10,731 nucleotides of DNA from Wuchereria bancrofti (lineage: Eukaryota > Nematoda > Chromadorea > Rhabditida > Onchocercidae): contig SSBO01000119.1 in NCBI GenBank assembly GCA_005281725.1, positions 1-10,731 on the forward strand. The letters run 5' to 3'. Position numbers and translations under genes: made by a program. Shown here in pieces: positions 1-9,000 of this stretch. Each line of letters opens with the position of its first letter. Position 1 is the first letter of the stretch. The notes beneath the pieces were generated by a model. That model saw only the letters and a program-made list of their open reading frames with translations. It was not told where the DNA came from and searched no databases.

Positions 1-74
1 CAAACGGTTCATAACGCGTTGTGACACCAACGCAAAGAAATAGTACTGGATATAAATGTTGTTTTGCCGCCAAT
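1..74 (-). CDS. GPCPD1: GPCPD1 exon 13, cut by the window edge
   Basis: The acceptor ATATTCCAG precedes 74; phase 2 in joins exon 12 as CT|A. It reads [20 protein letters not shown] and continues past position 1. [10 protein letters not shown] corresponds to KQNKYPILFL in vertebrate GPCPD1. No donor or stop is seen, so the exon and the rest of the barrel extend off the left edge. Confidence 0.9.
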
Positions 75-3000
75 CTGGAATATGTATTTGATTATAGACG
101 ACATAAAACGCCACAAGATATTATTAATATAACCTTCTTTAGACAATAAGCAGTCTGATAAAATGTGCGCCCCATTATTTATTCACTCCATAGGATATGA
201 ATTTATTGAACAAACTGGGGAAAAAGTGAAAATTGCATATTATAGAAAGTGGATAAGGTTAATCTCACCAGAAATCTCTTTAGTTTAAATAACTCGAAGA
301 GTTAAATCTCAGTTAGCACTTTTCTTTTTTAGAAACATCGGTTTTCTTTTACTTTCATAATATTTTTTTTATAAATACCTACTACAAACACATAATCATC
401 TTCCACAAAAGCAAAAATTTCAACAATCATTTGTTTATTAAAAGAAATTTTTTTTCTTACAGAATATTATTCTAACAAAGAGAATAACTGTGTATCACCC
501 TTAAATAATCATAAAAGAATATCAAAATGCAAAACTTACAGGGCGCAGCAATCAGGATCAAATGAAGAGAACACGATTCGACGGTCGCCAGCACTTTCCA
601 ACACGTCATTAAGAATGATGTCAATGTAATCATTGCGCTCGAAATAATTTTCACACTCATGCAATCCATTCTGAAAAAAAAAAGACATTGAAAGTTTATT
701 ACTTTTATTATCAAACTTTATGTTTTTATAAGTAAAAACAACATTTCACAAGTGCTAATATAAAAAGAAAGTCTCGTAGCTCCCTCGTAACTTCAATAAG
801 AACTCCTACCTACTTATAACAAATACAAATATTGAAATGTGAAATTACATGAAGCATTTATCCAACACCTACTAATCTTTAATGTTTCGGATATTTATTA
901 ATTTTTGTTAGTCTTCCAACTGCTTCAGTAATATTCAATATTCTAAAATTGAGATACTGAGAAGTACCGTAAAACAAGAAACCTTTTGCATCATTGGATA
1001 TTTTATTTCGATGTTGAAGCCAACAGACGAATCTACTTGACGTAATGCATCTACCAATGCCGGAAACGGTAGGCGTTCATCTTGTTCATCTGCTTCGGCA
1101 CTTACCTTTGTGTAATTCTGCTTCGTCTGAGTCTGCGCTTTATAATGTTCCAGCTACAAAATTTTTCCTCTTTTGAAAATATGCAAATCATGGGAATCCC
1201 AATATTTCCATTCCAATATATGTAACTGAAGAAGAAAGTGAACGGATTTCACACTTTTGAGTAGTAACAAAACAGATTATCAAAGGGAAAGATCAATATT
1301 TAGCATGAAAATGCTTAGTGGATCCCAAGAAAAGGATTCCGACAAATTAAGCAAAAGTAGACATACACGAAGTAACTGAAGCTGCTTCAATCTTAGATCT
1401 TTCACAGCGATTTCATGATAATCATTGGCAGCTTCAGGAGGTTGGCTTTCCAGACGAGGAGTCCGACGTTTTGCTACAGTGACCAAAACGTGGAAATCAT
1501 GAAATATAACGGCAATCTATAAAATCGACCAGTTTTTTTTAAATATGCCACCATCCTACTGCAAATCAGTAGTTTAATTTTAGACTCTTACAAACCATAA
1601 ATACTAACCTATAAAAGATCCGCAATATCCTCCTTTCAAATGTCAATTTAAGAGAAAAAATTTTTTATAAATTTATCAACTATTCTATTCCATGTTTCAA
1701 AAAATGTCAGTTGAATAATACTCAGTTTTTCTGTACTATCAAAACTTCTATCATGATACCCTTCCTAAATACATAAAACGCACTTTATCTTTTGAAAGTT
1801 GAACATCGAATTCAACATAATCGGCACCACGTTTTGCAGCAGTATTGAGTGAATGTATTGTATTCTCACGACCTGCATTCATTCTGAAAAATTAGACTGC
1901 ATATTCAAAAATAAAAAAAAAAGTAATTATTTACCTACTCTCTTACTCCTTTGTAAGAGTTGCATGTTTTTTTTTGCAGGAGTTATTTTCTGAAAGCTTT
2001 ATGATAACTTTTCTGGAATTTGTCAAAGCAATAAAACTTCGGTGACATCGTATAATTCGACCGTGCCTACAAAACAACTCTTCTCACAAATAACAAAAAT
2101 CCCTCACAATTCATAACACATGTTTTGTCGCATGCGATATACATTAATATTACTGTGGCATTTCACAGTGAAACTATCTGTATCATAATGTGCCTGCATT
2201 AAAGTGATGCGCAAACTCCATACTTTGAAATGAGATATATCGGTGATACATGATGTCAGTGATATGTGATTGTTTAAGAGGTGTGACTTCATCGTCTTTA
2301 GTTTTTGATAAAACTGTTTACTTATTTATTGTCATTAGTGATAATAAAAGAGGACAAATATATTTCATGGATAAATCAGTTCTGTTGGACATCTGATAAA
2401 AAATTCTAAACATTAGATTGTGAAAAACAGGATTTTATCATTCCTAGAAAGCATACTATATGATATATACCAATATAGACGCTCCCCAATGAGTAAATTA
2501 TAAATAATTTTTGTAAAGAAATAAATCATAAATTAATTAATGAAACCACATACTTCGTATACGAATTACCCATACCCCTGTGACCAACTTCAAGAGGTTG
2601 CCGTTTTTTCCAGTGTTTGGCATAGGAAATATCCATTTTCTGTATCCAACATGATGTTAAAAGTGGTCGAATGAACAAATATTCCACTGCAAAGAAATGA
2701 CCAAATATTATAATCTTATTTAAATGAAAAAAGTCATTTCCAATTCCAATATAAGAAAAAACGTCCCATTTCCGGGAAAAGAAGTGATTTCGATCAAAAA
2801 AGAAAAAAAAAACAGGAAATATAACATTTACTGACAAAATGTAACATTACCATTAATTTGTCCAACTGGGCGATTATTTACCAAAAGCGGTTCACCGGCA
2901 ACACCAAATGTACCGTGGAATGATGAAGGCAATGCATATGCAATCGCAAAACGGTCGGTGGACGGTCCATTTTGTTCGTCATAAGTAAATAATTCTATCC

Positions 3001-6000
3001 GGAAACCCTAAAACGTTTACGTCTAACCAAAAGCGTTGAAAACAAGATGACCGACAAAAACCGCTTTCGCGTTAATATAGCGAGCGGGACGGCTTTCGTG
3101 AACATCAACATTACCGGTCTCAACTGTCTCACATGTTGGATACATCAAATTGCTTCCGGTAAATTATACAATATTCCATTATAAAGGATATTTTCATTTG
3201 TTTTCCTCTATTTAATTCATTTTTCCAAATTTCTGATTCATCGATACCAATTTCAACATGCGATCATGTGAAATAAAGCAGAAGCAAATTTTTAGAGACC
3301 AATTAATTATCTAATGGACCACTATTAATCGAAATTGCTGTCTTCATCTTTGACCAGGATTACGTGCGGCCATTCTTTAATGGGCTGAGGGACTGAAGAT
3401 TACCTTCCTTTAATGTTAGTCGGTATCCTCCTTTAATGTCCTTAATATTGTAACTTAATATTGTAAATCTCTCTCGCGAACAAACACAGATAAACTCTGA
3501 CAAAAATTCTTTGCGTTTCATTTTTTAACTTTCAAGATAAATAACTTCAATTCTAGACGACCATCCTACCACTCTCAATTCGAAATTGCAACCGTGATGT
3601 TAAGGTCTTCCATTAAGATTTTTAAAAGTTTTATGGAAGCATTCAAGTCATTTTTAATTAAGTATCATCCATTCTTTGACACCCTCTCCTCTCATACTTC
3701 CAATATGAATAATCTTCGCTTGCAGATCATCAAAAAACTTGCTTGTGGGATTATCAAAATTTTGCTCGCGGATTATTGAAAAATTTTTAGCCATAACTAG
3801 ATATTTATTTCTGTCTGCTTTCCCAGTGGAAAATCCTTGAAATATACAAAAAATGCCCATTTCAAAGGTTTTTTTTTTTTTGAAAGAAAAAGATTTGATG
3901 CTAACAAGAAACTCCACCGCCACCGATCGCGTCCGGAAAACAAAATAATCGCTGTCCACTTTAAAGCGATCACCGGATGGCGATTGTTCGCGGTAGTGTG
4001 GATCATCTGATGATAAAATCTGAAAATTAAAATTGTGGGATTGCATTGCATATTCATTGCTGATGACAAATGATAGATGTGGTGGTAGTAGTTGATAGTA
4101 TCACTTTCAGGTCTCAGCTCCTTCAATATCCGTAAGCTTAAATAACAAAGCCTTCATCATCCGTAAGCTTAAATAACAAAGCCTTCATCATCCGTAAGCT
4201 TAAATAACAAAGCCTTCATCATCCGTAAGCTTAAATAACAAAGCTTATGATGAAAAAAAGGTATGTGTTTCCGCTGTGCAGACAACATTCCATATTGCCA
4301 CGATTTCATTCCTTTTTCGATTCTCACAGTATTCCTCTCCTCATCATCATTATCATTATCATCATCATTATCATCACCATCAACATCATCATCATCATCA
4401 TTATCATCATCATCATCATCATACGACCATATATGGATAGAAATGATACAACCCATCACAGTGTATTATAACTGAATTTTTCCATACCAATCCATCAATG
4501 CTGCAGCAAGCAGATTACGGCAAAATCTGAAAGAGTGACCACCACTATGAATTCTATATCTGGTAACGGAAAACTATCACAGAGTAAAAACAAACAAAAA
4601 ATAAAAATGAAAATACATTAAAAATGTATTTTTAAAAAAGCAGTGATGGAAAACGAGTCAAATCAATTATTTTTAACAATTATTTAAGAAAAATTTTTGC
4701 AAAAATTACCAATGTAATTTTTTTTTTAAATAGATTTTTGTCTCTTTTTGTTTATTGTAGTTATATTTGTCTCTTTTTGTTTATTGTGATTCTAGACCCA
4801 TCACTGCTTCAGTAAACAGCCTTTCTTCATTTCAATCTAAACTACAAGAAATGCTGTGTTCAACAATTATATTATGTCTTAACGAAGTGGCGCAACCATC
4901 GTAAAGGACTAAAATTCAAACGGTCACTTTTCTCCAGAAATTTTTAAAAATAAACAGTTGAAACAAAATAACATTTTTGCAAAATTCCTCATTCGTGAAA
5001 ATCAGCAGAAAATGAAAGTTTTTAGAAAATTTATAGAATCCAACTTTTCTTTAAAAATCAATTTAGATAACCAAAGTCATTTGCTAAAACCAATAATCTT
5101 CGAAAAAATTGGTGGATAAGCCTTCCGAACTGATACGCCACTCTCTCTCTCTCCCTCTCTATGAAACCAGTTATTAATGAAACCAAAAACACCAAACCTT
5201 ATTAACTGAGTTAACAAAACTTAATCAGTGCCAGAGAACATAAAATTTGAGCTTCGATGGAACCTGATTTCAAAGCAAAAACAAAACCAAAAAAAATACA
5301 AAAAAAATAAAAAAAAAAAAGATATCTAAATCTGAAAGAAAACGTAAGTTTTTAGTTTTACATCTCGGAAATTGAATCCTTATTTTCAACTACACCATGG
5401 CATTCATAAATCCCACCAAAAGTCAACAACTTTTTGAATTTTCGATGTTATTTTAATCCAGGTTCTTCCAAATAAGATTTGGTTTCGATGGCCAGGAAAG
5501 ATTTTAATCGGTAAAAATTCGGTAAATCACTTGCACAGTCAAACTAATCACCAAATTCGATCTTTGAAGGCAATTAATCTCTCCATTCCTGATAAAATAT
5601 TTGCGCCAGAGTTACTGTACAGAATTTGTGGAAATTTCTTGTTTACCAACCAAATCAGGTGTAAATCAAGTTGCTTTTGGTAGGAAATAGGATTTACTGA
5701 TTTATTACTAATTTAAAGATCAAAGGCTTCTTAAACTGTTGTTAAAAAAAAGCATCTGACTCGAATAGGAAAAGGCCTAAAAGAATACAGCACGCTAAAC
5801 CTATTATTATGTAAAATAAAATCCTTAGCTCCATCAATTCGCATTTTCAATCGCATATTTCACTACAAATCTCTGCAAAAGTGTCTTTTTTCTTTTTTAC
5901 AAAAAAAAAAATAATTCAATTTTTTTTTGTAATGGCTATTCAATTACTAGTGAAAATTGGCATAGCTTTTGATGTGTTATTCTTGTTTGAAAATATGAAG

Positions 6001-9000
6001 ATCTAGACTTTCTATAGCATCAGGTAAAGATTACAGAACATCTGCGCCACTTCCTATTGCTAACAGTTACATTTACGCCACTGCGTCGAACTGACAATCA
6101 AGTGAAGATATTAATTTTCAATGAAAATAGTAAAAGGACGGACAGGAATACCTATCCCGTTATTCTATCAGTTGCATCTACCGATGCAACTGAATGGAAG
6201 CATACGGATGTCTTCCTAAAAAAAAATTAGCGCTGAGTACCAGAATATTTCGTTCAACTGATCCCATTAGCTATTTGGTATTATAGACTTGATTAATACA
6301 TGGTAATTTCAGCTTTTTTTGAAAACCACTAGCTATTGTTACGCAATATATTTAATGTATAAAACAATGAATGTAACATGATGGACTTCACATAAACTCT
6401 AAAAACGAATTGTTCCATTTCTTAACTATAAAAGATCAGCCATATGAAATGTACGTAAGCGAATGTGGCGCAAATGCGTAGTACTTTGAGTAAATATTAA
6501 AATGTACTATTATTATTTTAGTAAGGAATCCTTAAAGAACTCATCAACTGTCCAGCGGAAATATCTATTACCTACAGTTTTATATTTACCAGTCTTTTAT
6601 TCATTTGATGCCTAATGATATATTTATTAGAAAACGTACAATGCAGATGTACGCAAATGATAAAAGAATAATTTTAAAAATGTGATAAAAATATAAAATC
6701 TTACAGCAATATGTGCCACTGAATATGATGGTAGTATCGGTTGCATAACATCCTGATTCTCTTCATTATCATCATCATCTACACTGCCAGCCTGCAAAAA
6801 AAGAAAAGAAAATTTGCTTTTTATTATCTAAGTTGACTGATAATGCGAAACTAACGAAAAAAAAAACACATTCATGCATAGATGCAGTACTTTATATACT
6901 GATAGCATTAAAACTGTAAGCTTAAAAATCTTGAATCAATACCAAACTGGAAGGGATTTCAATCAATGTTCTAATAAGTTCATCTCAAATCGATTAGTTT
7001 GGAGTTTTCTTTTTAACTCATACTAATAACATAAAAAGCATACTCATGGTACTTATTCCTAAGATGATAGATGTTAAAAATTCCATTAAAAAAGTGCCAG
7101 ATTCCACTAAAGATTTCTGGGAACTAAGTAATTTTTGTTTGAAAATCACTATTTTATGAATTATTTCCACCAGAAACGACTTGGAATAATGATGGATGGA
7201 ATAATAATAATAAGGTCGTCCTAGTAGTGTAAACCTAGCAGATTGTAACAGAAATAGGAATATAGATTATTTAAAAAGATTATTTAAAAATTTTGATCTA
7301 CGTAAAATAGTGATATAAAGCGCAAACTGAGAAAACACGACAACTACTAAAATGATCAATGTTGAAACTACTATGTTTGATGCAATCGTATTGTGAGTTT
7401 AAATATGAAAGTAATTTCGTAACCCCTTTAGTTAATTGGTCCTTAGCGATGTATGGCCAATTTTCACCGATGAAAACACACATGTCTCATTTATTATTAT
7501 TCGGCTACTTTCATACTGATACTGATGACTTATCTAGGATAGAATTCATAGGAGAAAACAATAAAATCTATTAAAGCTTTTAAAACAAAGTGAATCACAA
7601 AAGACTAATCCTACATCACAACATTAGCAATAATTTCAAAAAAGCCTACAACGCATGACCATGCTTGCCAAGCAGTACGTCCTTTCAATTCGTAAGTGAA
7701 CATCTAAAAGTTACTCGTCAAATCAGTATACCAATGTGATATTTTCTACGACACTGCAACAACCTTTTTATCCAGTAAAACAAAATCCAATAGATAAGGA
7801 CATATCAGTATATAAATAGATGTATTTAAATTTTCCGTAACTTTTAGCATGTAAAATGTTATGTCCAATAGTAAGAACATGCCGAAAATCCCTAGTAAAA
7901 ATTCAGAAAAAGTTAAGTAACAAGATCGAAAATTAAGAAGTAACAAAAAAAGTTACCTCTCTATGTCTTAAATCAAACGGTGTCACTTTAATGCAATAAG
8001 AACGTTCCGCATAACGTTTCTTGCAGAATTTGAATGGATTTCCGTGAAAGCGAAGTAAAATCTCATTTTGACTCTTTCCCATAAGTGAAGCTTCGCTTAC
8101 AAGGTTCTTGCCGGCTGAAACAGTGAAATTGTTCTAAAAATGAGAGAAGAAATGCTGAAAGGAACTATTTTTCGCTTCATTATATTCCAAAGATAGCCGT
8201 AGAAACGTTCAAGCGCTAATAATGGATCCTTTCCCAATAATGCACTAAATACACTATCTTCAACGCTAGCTTCACTCACCCAAATGAACGGAACCATTAC
8301 CTTATTTCTCAGTTTAACAATTCCCCAATACAGCTATAAATACATTCATTAGCAAGGTGAATTCGTAATGGAACAAGTGCTAATCACAGGAAAATAAAAC
8401 AACAGAAATCTTACAACTCCAGCCAAATTTGTCGGTGACATATAAATGGCATACACCTGAGACTGATTCAACAGTTGGCAGGATGGATCTGGGATTTAAA
8501 AATGATTCCCATTTACTGACGACCAATTCCTGAAATTATTTTTTTTAGATATTTCTAAAAAATCCAACACTCACTAAGAGCATTTTCTGCTTTATTTTTT
8601 GCTCTGCGTTCACATGACAAAAAAAAAAACTTGCATTTTCCTCTTCCTTTTTACCATTGTGCAAGTAGTATCCAATGAAATAACGGAATTTTACTGGATC
8701 TAATCCAATTTCTACTTCACTTTCCCAACGTTGCCTACTGAAAAATAAATATATCAGAATGTCGATATTTTTTTTTTTGATTCGAAACGATATTTATTAC
8801 TATTTTTTCCATTCCGTACTTTAAATCAAACAATAATCACACTGAAACTGGTTCGATGCAATACCCATCACAACATCAAGCATTTTTGGTTATCGTGTTT
8901 CGTACGCAGTAAAGCTTGTGTCATATAAATATTTTTGCAATTATTAAAACAAGAATAAGTCATCTTTTCTATCTCTCACTCAATTGTTTTTGAAATTAAA

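Larger units (their letters stand above)
4020..6704 (-). other. GPCPD1 intron 5, large repeat-bearing intron
   Basis: 2685 bp, the longest intron here, between the donor GTAAGA at 6699-6704 and the acceptor TTTTCAG at 4020. It contains the 31-bp tandem array, the (ATC)n tract, a 22-bp direct repeat, a CT run (5141-5160), a 74-nt hairpin and several GTGGCGCA-type octamers, each listed separately. I see no transposase, reverse transcriptase or other coding sequence in it. Confidence 0.8.

Noticed and set aside
2104..2292. Minus-strand open frame in intron 8
   Set aside because: The conserved GHRG...ENT spacing is complete without it and no acceptor and donor pair fits.
3797..4126. Second minus-strand open frame across exon 6
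   Set aside because: It is an out-of-frame shadow; the GPCPD1 frame there matches neighbouring exons in phase and family pattern.
4169..4459. Minus-strand open frame with a long Asp/Asn run
   Set aside because: It is a reading of the (ATC)n microsatellite and the 31-bp tandem repeat; no family similarity and no splice phase fit.
4247..4475. Plus-strand open frames reading poly-Ile or poly-Ser
   Set aside because: They are other frames of the same ATC microsatellite.
4610..4632. 9-bp AT-rich inverted repeat
   Set aside because: It consists of A/T-rich sequence where such palindromes arise often by chance; no further structure around it.
7298..7574. Overlapping open frames on both strands in intron 4
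   Set aside because: No codon or family pattern, no good splice sites; expected by chance in this length of sequence.
8344..8379. A 36-nt micro-exon reading [11 protein letters not shown] that matches intron 3 in phase
   Set aside because: It would need a 35-bp intron next to exon 3, and direct joining of exons 3 and 4 already gives the family's spacing to within one residue. Low-probability alternative.
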